Origin: Planctomycetota bacterium
Lineage (GTDB): Bacteria > Planctomycetota > Phycisphaerae > Phycisphaerales > SM1A02
Reading direction: 5' to 3'
Length of the DNA: 61,899 bases
NCBI GenBank assembly: GCA_003671075.1
Contig: QWPT01000014.1
Span: 1 to 61,899, forward strand
Made by a program: the position numbers and the translations under genes. Below are positions 7,673 through 15,838 of this stretch, in pieces. The notes under the pieces were generated by a model. It was not told where the DNA came from and ran no database searches. It saw only the letters and a list, made by a program, of their open reading frames with translations. Each line of letters opens with the position of its first letter. Position 1 is the stretch's first letter.

Positions 7673-8685
7673 TGCGCACGCGCGGATTCATCGTGCTTGG
7701 CGTCGCCATTGTGGTTTGCGCGTTGATGCGCAGCGCAATCGGTCCGGTCTCCGTCGACGGCGCCATCAAGCTCGCGTTGAGCATGCCCGCCGGCGAAATC
7801 CTTGCGTTTCGCCTGCAATCCGTGCTTTCCGCAGCCATGCTCGGCGCGGCGCTCGGACTCTCTGGACTAGCGCTGCAATCGCTCTTGCGTAATCCACTCG
7901 CGTCGCCATTCGTGCTCGGCGTTTCGAGCGGCGCCGGTTTCGGCGTTGCTGCAGTTCTCGCGGGCGCGTACTTGTTCGCACTTCCCGCCGTCACTTTCGG
8001 CGGTGAAGTCGGCGGCGCCATCGCGGGCGCGCTCATCACGCTCGCCATCGTTGCCTGGCTCGGTCGCGCGCGCGTGAGCGATGGGGGCGATCACGGTTCG
8101 GGCGCGAGCGATCCGACCGCGCTGGTACTTTCTGGCGTGATCGTCGGCGCGATCTTCAGCGCAGCCACCATGCTCCTCGAACAACTGGTTCCGCATGGAT
8201 TGCGCGGCGATCTTCTTTCCTGGATGGCGGGCCGGCTGCCCGAGATTCCTGCGCGCTCGGCGTTGGCAACTGTTTGCGTGAGCGTTGCCGTTGGATGGAT
8301 CGCGTTGGCCTCGCAAGCCGGCGCGCTCGATGTTGCGAGCCTTTCCGACGACGAGGCGCGCAGCAGTGGCGTTGACCTCGGCGCGTTGCGCAGAAAACTC
8401 TTTCTTGTGGGCGGCATACTGGCGGCGGTGGCGGTTGCCTACGCCGGACCAATCGGATTCATCGGGCTCATCGGTCCGCACATCGCGCGCAAACTCGTCG
8501 GTTCGCGTCACGGCGCGCTCGTGCCCGCATCGGCGCTCGCGGGGGCGGCGCTGTTGGTGAGCGCCGACGCGGTGCGCCAATGGATCGACCTCGGCACCGG
8601 CCGTCTTCCCGTCGGGGTCGTCACCGCGCTCGCTGGCGGCCCTGCGTTTCTCTGGCTTTTGCGGAGCGGCCGATGGAATCGCTGA
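7672..8685 (+). CDS. FecCD/BtuC-type ABC transporter permease
   Basis: This 337-residue, highly hydrophobic protein has about ten predicted membrane segments. It carries family marks such as LQSLLRNPLASPFVLGVSSGAG near residue 65-85, the ATPase-coupling region with EARSSGVDLGALRRKLFLVG, and the late IGFIGLIGPHIARKLVGS. It should form the inner-membrane channel that imports a chelated metal or cobalamin. Its ATG shares one base with the stop of the binding-protein gene, and its end overlaps the ATPase gene by 13 bases. Confidence 0.9.
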   Translation: MRTRGFIVLGVAIVVCALMRSAIGPVSVDGAIKLALSMPAGEILAFRLQSVLSAAMLGAALGLSGLALQSLLRNPLASPFVLGVSSGAGFGVAAVLAGAYLFALPAVTFGGEVGGAIAGALITLAIVAWLGRARVSDGGDHGSGASDPTALVLSGVIVGAIFSAATMLLEQLVPHGLRGDLLSWMAGRLPEIPARSALATVCVSVAVGWIALASQAGALDVASLSDDEARSSGVDLGALRRKLFLVGGILAAVAVAYAGPIGFIGLIGPHIARKLVGSRHGALVPASALAGAALLVSADAVRQWIDLGTGRLPVGVVTALAGGPAFLWLLRSGRWNR

Positions 8686-9557
8686 CCGCTCCTCCCGCAC
8701 GCGCGCCGCTCTTGATCGGTGAGAACCTCGGTCTTCGCTACGGCCTGCATGGCAGCTCTTACGGCGGTTCTCACGGCGGTTCTCGCGGCGGTTCTGCTGC
8801 ACAGGTGATCGACGCGGTCGTTGGTGTTTCGCTCACGCTCGCCGAGGGCGAGATCCTCGCCATTGTCGGCGCCAACGGTTGCGGCAAGAGCTCGCTGCTG
8901 CGCGTGCTTGCGTGTCTCGAAACCGCCCCGCGCGCGAGTGGTCGCGTTGAATATCGCGAGATTCGTACCTCTTCGCGCAGCGTCGCTCATCGTCTCGCGG
9001 CGGTGCGCGCGCTCGTTCCGCAGCGACCCGAGGCCACCGCCGCATTGACCGCGCGACAGGTGGTACGGCTCGGCCGTTTCAGCGTTGGACCCGATGAATC
9101 CGCAGTCGATCGTGCGCTCGGCGATGTTGGTTTGCTTGCCCGCGCCGAACTTCCGGTGAACACGCTTTCTGGTGGAGAACGCCAGCGCATCGCCATCGCC
9201 CGCGCTTTCGCGCAACTCGATCGAGGTGGAGTGGGGGGCGGCGTGCTGCTGCTCGACGAACCGTTCAGCGGCATCGACCCCGGCGAAGTCGCCCGCATCG
9301 TTACGGCACTGCGCATGCGCGCTCGAGCCGGCGCCGTCGTGCTGACTTCGCACGACCCCGGCCTCGCCCGCGCGATCGCCACCCACGCCATGGTGATGAA
9401 GGAAGGTCGCGCGATTGCCTTCGGAGCGGCGGGGGAGGTGCTCAGCGCGAAACTGCTGAGCGAGGCCTACCGATCGCCGATGCGAGAAGTGGGAGATTGG
9501 ATCGTGCCCGATCTCACCGCGTCGCAATCCACTGAGCGAGGTAGGATGCGTTCATGA
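8673..9557 (+). CDS. FecE/BtuD-type ABC transporter ATP-binding protein
   Basis: This 294-residue ATPase energises the upstream permease. Visible motifs are Walker A GANGCGKSS (about residues 66-74), signature LSGGERQR, Walker B VLLLDEPFSG and the switch His in LTSHDP. An unusual Gly/Ser insert (GSSYGGSHGGSRGGS, encoded by a 12-base tandem repeat at 8762-8797) sits between the first strand and Walker A. The ATG at 8673 lies inside the end of the permease gene. An in-frame ATG at 8580 would overlap it by over 100 bases and is less likely. Confidence 0.9.
   Translation: MESLTAPPARAPLLIGENLGLRYGLHGSSYGGSHGGSRGGSAAQVIDAVVGVSLTLAEGEILAIVGANGCGKSSLLRVLACLETAPRASGRVEYREIRTSSRSVAHRLAAVRALVPQRPEATAALTARQVVRLGRFSVGPDESAVDRALGDVGLLARAELPVNTLSGGERQRIAIARAFAQLDRGGVGGGVLLLDEPFSGIDPGEVARIVTALRMRARAGAVVLTSHDPGLARAIATHAMVMKEGRAIAFGAAGEVLSAKLLSEAYRSPMREVGDWIVPDLTASQSTERGRMRS
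9542..9547 (+). promoter_or_regulatory. -10 element TAGGAT, 6 bases before the 9554 start
   Basis: TAGGAT ends exactly 6 bases before the ATG at 9554, although that gene also overlaps the ATPase gene by 4 bases. It may therefore be read from the operon and from its own internal leaderless promoter. Confidence 0.45.
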
Positions 9558-10150
9558 AGTCGCTGCTCTGGATCATTGGAATCTTCGTCCTTCAAGCGGT
9601 TGTGGCCTTCCTCGCAAAGAAGGCGCAGGCTGCTGCTGCGTTGAAAGCGGCGGAGGCGGCCATGGGCGCTGCCGTGCCCGCAGCCAACGCCGGATCCGAT
9701 GCGCGATCCGATGCGCGATCCAAGCCCGGATCACGGCCAAACTCACGGCCCGCCCCGAATTCCAGTTCGAAGGCCAGTTCGAAATCAGGACCGATGTCAG
9801 GACCGAAGTCCGGACCGAAGGCAAGCCCGAAGCCCGCGATCAAGCCCGGATCTATCCGCCCCTCGGCTGCTCCGGCCGTCCGGGGTGGCGACTCCGCCGC
9901 CGCGTTCCTCAGCCGCCAGCATGTCGCCGACTCGGTCGCCCGCGTAAAGGCCGCCGAGTTGCGCGCCAGCAGCGGGCTTCCCTCGGTGGCCCCCCAATCT
10001 TCGTCCTCTCGCACTTGGGAAAGGTCTTCCGTTCCCTCGGTGGTCAATTTGAGAGACCTCGCCAACGCGCTGCGCAACCCCGCCCGCGTCCGTCAGGCGA
10101 TCGTCATGAACGAGGTCCTCGGCCGACCGCGCGTCGATCGACCTCTCTGA
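9554..10150 (+). CDS. Membrane-anchored low-complexity protein, unknown function
   Basis: This 198-residue protein starts with one hydrophobic helix (LLWIIGIFVLQAVVAFLA) and an Ala-rich stretch. A basic, Ser/Pro/Lys-rich disordered region follows, with repeated SDAR and SGPK units (encoded at about 9697-9840). A short, more ordered C-terminus comes last (VVNLRDLANALRNPARVRQAIVMNEVLGRPR). The final segment is the part most likely to be conserved, perhaps a protein-binding motif. Its ATG overlaps the ATPase stop (ATGA). No family is recognised. Confidence 0.6.
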   Translation: MKSLLWIIGIFVLQAVVAFLAKKAQAAAALKAAEAAMGAAVPAANAGSDARSDARSKPGSRPNSRPAPNSSSKASSKSGPMSGPKSGPKASPKPAIKPGSIRPSAAPAVRGGDSAAAFLSRQHVADSVARVKAAELRASSGLPSVAPQSSSSRTWERSSVPSVVNLRDLANALRNPARVRQAIVMNEVLGRPRVDRPL

Positions 10151-10314
10151 ACCGGGCTCCGACCCCGAGCGCAAGCCGCTTCGCTATGCAATTCTGTGAT
10201 CGGTGGTGATTTACACCGCTTCACCCCATGATCGGTCGCGATCCTCCTTGAATCCCAACCGTTCGTGGTTTCTGCTATTGTCCCGCCCCACGCGGCGTCG
10301 CCGCTCCAAACACC

Positions 10315-10791
10315 ATGATTGATATCCGAAAGCTCAAGGAACTCGTCCGCCTGATGGTTGAAAACGACCTGACCGAACTCGACATTCGAGACGAGCAGGA
10401 AACCGTCACCGTCAAGCGCCCCGGACTTCACGCCACCCCCCAGGTCTTCGCAGCTCCCGTGCTCGGAACTGCGATGGCACCGGCCATGGCACCGGCCATG
10501 GCACCGGCTATGGCAGCAGGCATGGCCGCCCCCGCGCCGGTCAAGGAAGTCCTCCCGGCCATCGAAAGCCCCATGGTCGGCACCTTCTACGCCGCCGCCG
10601 GCCCCGACAAGGCGCCCTTCATCTCGGTCGGTTCCCTCGTCGGTCCCGACACCACCGTCTGCCTGATCGAGGCCATGAAGATCTTCAACGAGATCAAGGC
10701 CGAGACCTCAGGCACCGTCGAAGAAGTGCTCGTCAAGGGCGGTCAGCCCGTCGAGTTTGGTCAGCCGTTGTTCCGCATCCGCCCGAGCTAA
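10315..10791 (+). CDS. accB: Biotin carboxyl carrier protein of acetyl-CoA carboxylase
   Basis: This 158-residue carrier holds biotin for acetyl-CoA carboxylase, the first step of fatty acid synthesis. It has the usual N-terminal dimerisation segment (MIDIRKLKELVRLMVENDLTEL), a flexible Ala/Pro/Met linker and a C-terminal biotinyl domain. The biotin-accepting lysine is Lys122 in EAMKIFNEI. The linker contains 12-base repeats (10471-10512) that encode APAM several times. A TATTGT -10-like element at 10276-10281 would give a leader of about 27 bases. accC follows after 69 bases. Confidence 0.95.
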   Translation: MIDIRKLKELVRLMVENDLTELDIRDEQETVTVKRPGLHATPQVFAAPVLGTAMAPAMAPAMAPAMAAGMAAPAPVKEVLPAIESPMVGTFYAAAGPDKAPFISVGSLVGPDTTVCLIEAMKIFNEIKAETSGTVEEVLVKGGQPVEFGQPLFRIRPS

Positions 10792-10860
10792 GCCGCGCCC
10801 GCGCCCGCGCTCAGGCCCAAGCCCGCGCCCGTGCATCCAAGCGCACCTTTCGGAACATCT

Positions 10861-12291
10861 ATGTTCAAGCGAATCCTGATTGCAAACCGCGGCGAGATCG
10901 CCTTGCGCGTCATCCGCGCCGCCAAGGCCCTCGGCATCGAGACCGTCTGTGTGTATTCGACCGCCGACAAGGACGGTCCATGGCTCGAGCAGGCCGATCA
11001 AGCCGTCTGCATCGGCCCCGGCCCGAGTCCGCAGAGCTATCTGCGCATCGACCGCATCATCGCCGCCGCCGAAGTCTCGCACGCCGACGCCATTCACCCC
11101 GGCTACGGCTTCCTTTCTGAGAACGCGCACTTCGCCGAAGTCTGTCGTGACAGCGGCTTCGAGTTCATCGGTCCGTCGCCCGAAGCGATGGCGTTGCTCG
11201 GCGACAAGGTCAGCTGCAAGAAGATGGCGCGCAGGGTCGGCACGCCCGTCTTTCCGGGCACCGAGGATGCGATCGAGGACATCGACGACGCGGTGAAGGT
11301 TGCTGCTGAAGTTGGCTACCCCGTCATCGTCAAGGCGACCGCCGGCGGTGGTGGACGCGGCATGCGGGTGGCTCGTGATGAAGCGCAACTGCGCGCTGGC
11401 ATCGAGAGCGCGCGCCAAGAAGCAACCGCCGCGTTCGGCAACGGCGCGGTGTACATCGAGAAATTCCTCGAGAATGCGCGCCATTTCGAGGTTCAGACCA
11501 TCGGCGACAAGCATGGCAACGCCGTGCATCTCTTCGAGCGCGACTGCTCGAGCCAGCGCCGCCACCAGAAGCTCGTTGAGGAGGCGCCTGCTCCGGGCGT
11601 CGATCCCGCCAAGCGCAAGCAAGTCTGCGAAAGCGCGGCCGCACTCATCGCCAGCGCGAAGTATTCCGGCGCGGCAACCGTCGAGTTTCTGATGGATGCC
11701 AAGCAGAACTTCTACATGCTCGAGGTGAACACCCGCGTGCAGGTCGAGCATCCGGTCACCGAAATGATCACGGGCATCGACATCGTGCGCGAGCAGATCA
11801 TGGTGGCGTCGGGCAAGCCGTTGTCGGTCAAGCAGGCCGACATCAAGGTGAACGGCCACGCGATCGAGTGCCGCATCAACGCCGAGGATCCTGATCGCGG
11901 ATTTATGCCGCAAGCTGGCCTCATCGAACAATTCTCCGCGCCGGGCGGTCTGGGCGTGCGCCTCGATTCGCACGCGCGCGCCGGCTACCGCATTCCGCCC
12001 AACTACGACTCGATGATCGGCAAGCTCATCGTGCACGGCCCAACGCGCGAGATCGCCATCGCCCGCATGAAGGTCGCGCTCAGCGAATTCAAGATCGGCC
12101 CCGTCAAGACGACGATTCCGATGCACCTGCGCCTGATGAACAACCCCGACTTCAACAACGCCACCTTCGACATCCACTATGTCGAGCGGCTGCTGAAAGC
12201 GGAAGAGGCCGCGCGCGAAGCGGCGAAGCAGGTCGGCGAGAAGGTTGGCGAGAAGGTCGGCGAGAAGGTCAGCAAGAAGGTCGGCGCATGA
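10861..12291 (+). CDS. accC: Acetyl-CoA carboxylase, biotin carboxylase subunit
   Basis: This 476-residue ATP-grasp enzyme carboxylates the biotin on AccB. It starts with MFKRILIANRGEIALRVIRA. It has the glycine-rich ATP loop KATAGGGGRGMR, the ERDCSSQRRHQKLVEEAPAP segment and the catalytic EVNTRVQVEHPVTE, all typical. It ends in an extra Lys/Glu tail made of four near-identical 12-base units (12233-12286; VGEKVGEKVGEKVSKK) that lies outside the normal fold. The stop overlaps the next gene (ATGA). Confidence 0.96.
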   Translation: MFKRILIANRGEIALRVIRAAKALGIETVCVYSTADKDGPWLEQADQAVCIGPGPSPQSYLRIDRIIAAAEVSHADAIHPGYGFLSENAHFAEVCRDSGFEFIGPSPEAMALLGDKVSCKKMARRVGTPVFPGTEDAIEDIDDAVKVAAEVGYPVIVKATAGGGGRGMRVARDEAQLRAGIESARQEATAAFGNGAVYIEKFLENARHFEVQTIGDKHGNAVHLFERDCSSQRRHQKLVEEAPAPGVDPAKRKQVCESAAALIASAKYSGAATVEFLMDAKQNFYMLEVNTRVQVEHPVTEMITGIDIVREQIMVASGKPLSVKQADIKVNGHAIECRINAEDPDRGFMPQAGLIEQFSAPGGLGVRLDSHARAGYRIPPNYDSMIGKLIVHGPTREIAIARMKVALSEFKIGPVKTTIPMHLRLMNNPDFNNATFDIHYVERLLKAEEAAREAAKQVGEKVGEKVGEKVSKKVGA

Positions 12292-13526
12292 TCGAAGATG
12301 TGACGCTCGCCGATATCGAAGCGGCGCGCGTGCGCATTGCCGGCGGCGTCGAGCGCACGCCTTGCATCATGTCGCCCGCGCTTTCGCGCATCACTGGTAG
12401 CGAGGTCTTCGTCAAGCTCGAATACCAGCAGCGCACCGGCAGTTTTAAGGAACGCGGCGCGCGCAACGCGCTTGTTCAACTTTCGCCCGACGCCCACCGC
12501 ATCGGTGTTGTGGCAGCGAGCGCCGGCAACCACGCCCTCGCGCTTGCTTGGCACGGCCGCGAGCTTGAGATTCCGATCACTGTCGTCATGCCCACGGTCG
12601 CGCCGCTGGTCAAGCAAGCGCGCTGCCGCGAGCTGGGCGCGCGCGTTCTGATTCACGGCGGCAACATCGCCGAGGCGAAGGAACTTGCCGACAAATTGGT
12701 CGCCGACGAAGGCCTCGCCTATGTGCACGGATTCAACGACGCCGCCATCATCGCCGGCGCCGGCACCGTCGCGCTCGAGGTGCTTGAGGAAGTCTCTGGA
12801 CTTGACGCGATCGTGGTGCCCGTTGGCGGCGGTGGACTCATCGCGGGCGTCGGCATCGCCATCAAGGCGAAGCAACCGTCCACTCTGGTGATCGGTGTCG
12901 AGGCCCGTCGCGCGGCGAGCTTTGCCCATGCGCTGCGTCACGGCGCTCCCACGCGCATCTCGATGGAACCGACGCTCGCCGACGGTCTGGCCGTTCCTGA
13001 GGTCGGTGCGCGCGCGTTTGCACTTGCGCGCAATCGCATCGATCAACTCATCAATGTCGACGAGGAGCTCATCTCCTTGGCGATCCTGCGCCTCGTTGAA
13101 ATGCAGCATGGCGTGGTCGAGGGCGCGGGCGCGACGGCTTTGGCCGCGCTGCTTTCTGGCGAACTTCCGCAGTTGCGCGGCAAGCGGGTTGCGCTGCTTC
13201 TGTGCGGCGGCAACATCGATCCACTGGTGCTTTCCCGCGTCATCGAGCATTCGCTCGCCGCCGACGGCCGGCTCATCCAGTTCTCCGCCACCATCAGCGA
13301 CCGCCCTGGAGGCCTCGCCGAACTTGCCGCCACCGTTGCCTCCACCGGCGCCAGCGTGCAGGACATTCGCCACGAGCGCATCTTCGGCGGGCCCGATGTT
13401 TCGCGGGTGCGCGTTTCCTGCATCGTCGAGGTGCGCGATGCGCGCCACGCCGATGAACTGCAGGAAGTGATGCGCGCCAAGGGTATTCGCATGCACGAGC
13501 GCGTTCGTCCACACACGCACGGTTAA
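12288..13526 (+). CDS. ilvA: Threonine dehydratase (PLP enzyme with C-terminal ACT domain)
   Basis: This 412-residue enzyme deaminates L-threonine to 2-oxobutanoate. The PLP lysine is Lys54 in TGSFKERGARNAL. SAGNHALALAW binds the substrate, and the PLP-phosphate loop is VPVGGGGLIAG. From about residue 325 an ACT domain follows (IQFSATISDRPGGLAELAATVASTGASV...), as in catabolic/single-ACT threonine dehydratases. Serine could also be a substrate. It overlaps accC by 4 bases, and the glycosyltransferase follows 3 bases after its stop. Confidence 0.92.
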   Translation: MIEDVTLADIEAARVRIAGGVERTPCIMSPALSRITGSEVFVKLEYQQRTGSFKERGARNALVQLSPDAHRIGVVAASAGNHALALAWHGRELEIPITVVMPTVAPLVKQARCRELGARVLIHGGNIAEAKELADKLVADEGLAYVHGFNDAAIIAGAGTVALEVLEEVSGLDAIVVPVGGGGLIAGVGIAIKAKQPSTLVIGVEARRAASFAHALRHGAPTRISMEPTLADGLAVPEVGARAFALARNRIDQLINVDEELISLAILRLVEMQHGVVEGAGATALAALLSGELPQLRGKRVALLLCGGNIDPLVLSRVIEHSLAADGRLIQFSATISDRPGGLAELAATVASTGASVQDIRHERIFGGPDVSRVRVSCIVEVRDARHADELQEVMRAKGIRMHERVRPHTHG

Positions 13527-13529
13527 CCG

Positions 13530-14405
13530 ATGCCTTCCATCGTGATTCCAGCCTACAACGAAGCGAACGGCATCGAGCGATGCCTGCGCGCGCTGCTGGT
13601 CGATGCCGTGGACAATCTGGTGGACAATCTCGTGATCGTGGTCGTTGCCAACGCGTGTAAGGACGACACCGCCGCGCGCGCCCGCGCCTTTGGCAACGGC
13701 GTGATCGTGATCGAGACCGAGCAAGGCGGCAAGACCAACGCAGTCAATCTCGGCGAGCGCACCTTGCGCGCGCGCGGGTTAGACCTTTATCCGCGCCTCT
13801 TTCTCGACGGCGACATCGAACTCTTGCCCGGTTCGTTGCCAGCAATGCTCGCGGCGGCGCAAGCGGGGGAGTCGCCGCGCATCGTCGCCGCTCGACCGCG
13901 CTTCGACGCCTCGCGCAGCAGCCTGCCCGTGCGGCTGTTCTATCAAGGCGAGGCGTTCAATCCTTACCACCGCTCGGGCGCGCCCAACGGGAGCGGGACC
14001 TTTATGGTCAACGCCGCCGGCCGCGCGCGCTGGGACGAGTTTCCCGCCATCCTCGCCGACGACAGCTTCGTCGAACGCCGATTCGCCCCGTCCGAGCGCG
14101 CCACCGTTGCCGGCGCCACCGCCATCGTCCGTGTTCCGCGGACCTTCACCGCCTTGCGCCGCATTTCCGCCCGCAAGCGCCTCGGCGCCTACGAACTCGA
14201 CAAAGTCGCGCCGCCACGCGCCGACGACCGCGGATCGGCGGGGACCTTCGGGGTTGTGGCGCGCGCCATGCTGCCCAATCCGCTGCATTGGCCTGCATTT
14301 GTCCTCTGGGCCGCAGTAAAAAGCGTCGAACGCTTCGAGTCGCGCGCGGCCGCCCGCAAGCAGGGCACCGATCGATGGCAGCACGACACCACCTCTCGAA
14401 CCTGA
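13530..14405 (+). CDS. Family 2 glycosyltransferase
   Basis: This 291-residue protein starts with the GT-A hallmark MPSIVIPAYNEANGIERCLRAL. It has the sugar-nucleotide strand ending VVVANACKDDTAARARAF and a metal-binding LDGDIEL in the DxD position. The acceptor region ends near ADDSFVERRF, which resembles the ED motif of processive or mannosyl-type GT2 enzymes. No membrane helices are obvious apart from a weak C-terminal hydrophobic segment. The sugar and acceptor are unknown. VDNLVDNL near residue 27 comes from a 12-base duplication. Confidence 0.85.
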   Translation: MPSIVIPAYNEANGIERCLRALLVDAVDNLVDNLVIVVVANACKDDTAARARAFGNGVIVIETEQGGKTNAVNLGERTLRARGLDLYPRLFLDGDIELLPGSLPAMLAAAQAGESPRIVAARPRFDASRSSLPVRLFYQGEAFNPYHRSGAPNGSGTFMVNAAGRARWDEFPAILADDSFVERRFAPSERATVAGATAIVRVPRTFTALRRISARKRLGAYELDKVAPPRADDRGSAGTFGVVARAMLPNPLHWPAFVLWAAVKSVERFESRAAARKQGTDRWQHDTTSRT

Positions 14406-14410
14406 CCCGC

Positions 14411-14444
14411 TCGGACAGACCTCCTGTTGCGCGCAATTGTCCGA
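14411..14444 (+). terminator. Hairpin after the glycosyltransferase gene, possible weak terminator
   Basis: TCGGACA (14411-14417) pairs with TGTCCGA (14438-14444), and the loop holds a second palindrome (TTGCGCGCAA, 14427-14436). No T-run follows, so termination is uncertain. The rest of the 222-base gap to 14628 shows only a possible -35/-10 near 14591-14611 and the Shine-Dalgarno AGGGAG at 14614-14619. Confidence 0.3.
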
Positions 14445-14627
14445 GAATGGCCCAATCGACGCGATCGGAGCCTCGGGCACAAGCCTGATGACCTGCAATT
14501 TATGAAACGGCGGCGCAATCCGCGCAGTTGGTTGAACTCCATCGTGGTGGCGGCCGATGCATGGGCATCAGGGTTCCTCGCGACAACTAGGGTTGCCGCG
14601 GGTTCGCTACTACAGGGAGTACGAAAC

Positions 14628-15221
14628 ATGCGTGAAGGTTTTAATTTCAACGAGAAGGACGTCCTGACCACCGGAGAGGTTGCGCGCATTTGCAATGTCG
14701 CCAGCCGGACGGTGAGCAAGTGGTTCGATTCGGGCCAGCTCGCTGGCTACCGCATTCCGGGCTCGAAGGATCGCCGGATCCCAGTCTCGAACCTCATGCA
14801 ATTCATGAAGAAGCACAGCATTCCGATGGATGGGCTTCGCAGCGGCGCGCCGCGCGTGCTCATCGTCGATAGCGACCCCGCCACGGCGGAAACGCTCCGC
14901 AAGGTGCTCGCCGAGCAGACCCGTTACGACGTGCATGTTGCGTCGGGCGCGTTCGCCGCCGGCGCCGAGTGCGAGAAGTTCCGTCCCCATGTCATGCTCC
15001 TCGATGTCCACATGCCTGAGGCCGAGAGCGGCGCGTTCTGCGCGTTCGTTCGCGGCTCGGATGAGCTTCAGATGACGAAGATCATCGGCATGTCGAATCG
15101 TCTCACCGAAGGTCAGATCGCCCAGCTCGTCGGCCGCGGATACGACACTGTCCTCCGCAAGCCGTTTACGGTGCGCCAGGTGATCGAGTCCATCGAACAC
15201 GCACACGCGCTCGTCGCCTAA
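14628..15221 (+). CDS. HTH DNA-binding protein with C-terminal response-regulator receiver domain
   Basis: This 197-residue protein joins an excisionase/MerR-type helix-turn-helix (LTTGEVARICNVASRTVSKWFDSGQLAGYRIPGSKDRRIP, about residues 14-55) to a receiver domain (about 75-195). The receiver shows the acidic pair in VLIVDSDP, the phospho-accepting Asp in VMLLDVHMPE and the conserved Lys in LRKPF. DNA-binding before receiver is the reverse of the usual order. Shine-Dalgarno AGGGAG lies 8 bases before the ATG. No histidine kinase is near, so the phosphodonor is unknown. A strong terminator follows. Confidence 0.85.
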   Translation: MREGFNFNEKDVLTTGEVARICNVASRTVSKWFDSGQLAGYRIPGSKDRRIPVSNLMQFMKKHSIPMDGLRSGAPRVLIVDSDPATAETLRKVLAEQTRYDVHVASGAFAAGAECEKFRPHVMLLDVHMPEAESGAFCAFVRGSDELQMTKIIGMSNRLTEGQIAQLVGRGYDTVLRKPFTVRQVIESIEHAHALVA

Positions 15222-15244
15222 GTCCGAACAAGGGCACGAGCCGA

Positions 15245-15284
15245 AGCGCAACGCTCCATGGAGGCATGGGGCGTTGTGCTTTTT
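15245..15284 (+). terminator. Intrinsic terminator of the HTH-receiver gene
   Basis: Arm agcgcaacgc (15245-15254) pairs with gcgttgtgct (15271-15280), a 10-bp stem with one G-U pair. The loop contains tccatgga, and a run of Ts follows. The right arm is also the start of the tandem array described next. Confidence 0.8.
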
Positions 15285-15390
15285 GCATGGGGACCTTGTG
15301 CTTTTTGCACGGGGACCTTCTGCTTTTTGCACGGTAGCTTGTGCTTTTTGCATGGGGACCTTGTGCTCCTGCACGGGGCCCGTGTTTTTG
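15264..15390 (+). repeat. Tandem array of about six 21-22-base terminator-like units
   Basis: The units start at 15264, 15285, 15307, 15329, 15350 and 15371 (the last is degenerate). The consensus is GCAYGGGGACCTTGTGC followed by TTTTT. Within a unit GCAC/GTGC and further G-U/G-C pairs can form a 7-bp hairpin with a 3-base loop ahead of five Ts, so each unit looks like a small intrinsic terminator. There are no spacers, so it is not a CRISPR array. It lies between the HTH-receiver gene and crcB. Confidence 0.8.
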
Positions 15391-15433
15391 TCCATCGTCT
15401 GCACGCGCCGCGATTCTCCGCCACAATGGGCGG

Positions 15434-15838
15434 ATGCTTCTCGCCGCCGGCGACATCCTCGGCATGGACATCGTGCTGCTGAGGATGGTCGTGCTTGCCG
15501 CGCTCGGCGGCGCGCTTGGTTCGGTGGTGCGCGATCGCGTTGTGAGCGTGTTGCGCACTCGCGCGGGCCGCGCTGACCTCGGCGTTCTCGCGGTGAATCT
15601 GGCGGCGTGCGTGATCGTCGGCCTCGGAGCGGGCTTTGCTGGAGCGGACCCGATCGCGCACTTCATGGTTCTGGGCTTTGCTGGCGGGCTCTCCACCTGG
15701 AGCAGTCTTGCGGTCGAGGTCGCTGGCGAGATTCGTGCGCGGCGCTGGGCGCGTATTGCGTTGCATGTCCCCGGAGCCTTCGCGCTCGCACTCGCGTTGT
15801 TTCTCGCCGCGCGGGCCCTCGCCGGAGATCACCCATGA
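15434..15838 (+). CDS. crcB: CrcB/Fluc fluoride channel subunit 1
   Basis: This 134-residue protein has four membrane helices and exports fluoride. Family marks are AALGGALGSVVRDRV near the start, the NLAACVIVG helix, and GFAGGLSTWSSLAVEV, which matches the Fluc GFxGGxTTFSTF pore segment with Trp at one aromatic position. The ATG at 15434 lies 6 bases after CACAAT. No fluoride riboswitch was recognised upstream. It overlaps the second crcB by 4 bases (ATGA), so the two subunits probably form a hetero-dimeric channel. Confidence 0.88.
   Translation: MLLAAGDILGMDIVLLRMVVLAALGGALGSVVRDRVVSVLRTRAGRADLGVLAVNLAACVIVGLGAGFAGADPIAHFMVLGFAGGLSTWSSLAVEVAGEIRARRWARIALHVPGAFALALALFLAARALAGDHP

Noticed and set aside
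15264-15390. CRISPR array
   Set aside because: The repeats follow each other directly without spacers, and no cas genes are present. The units look like terminators.
15222-15433. Fluoride riboswitch upstream of crcB
   Set aside because: The conserved crcB-motif segments were not found. The similar GGCGATGG words lie inside the second crcB coding repeat.
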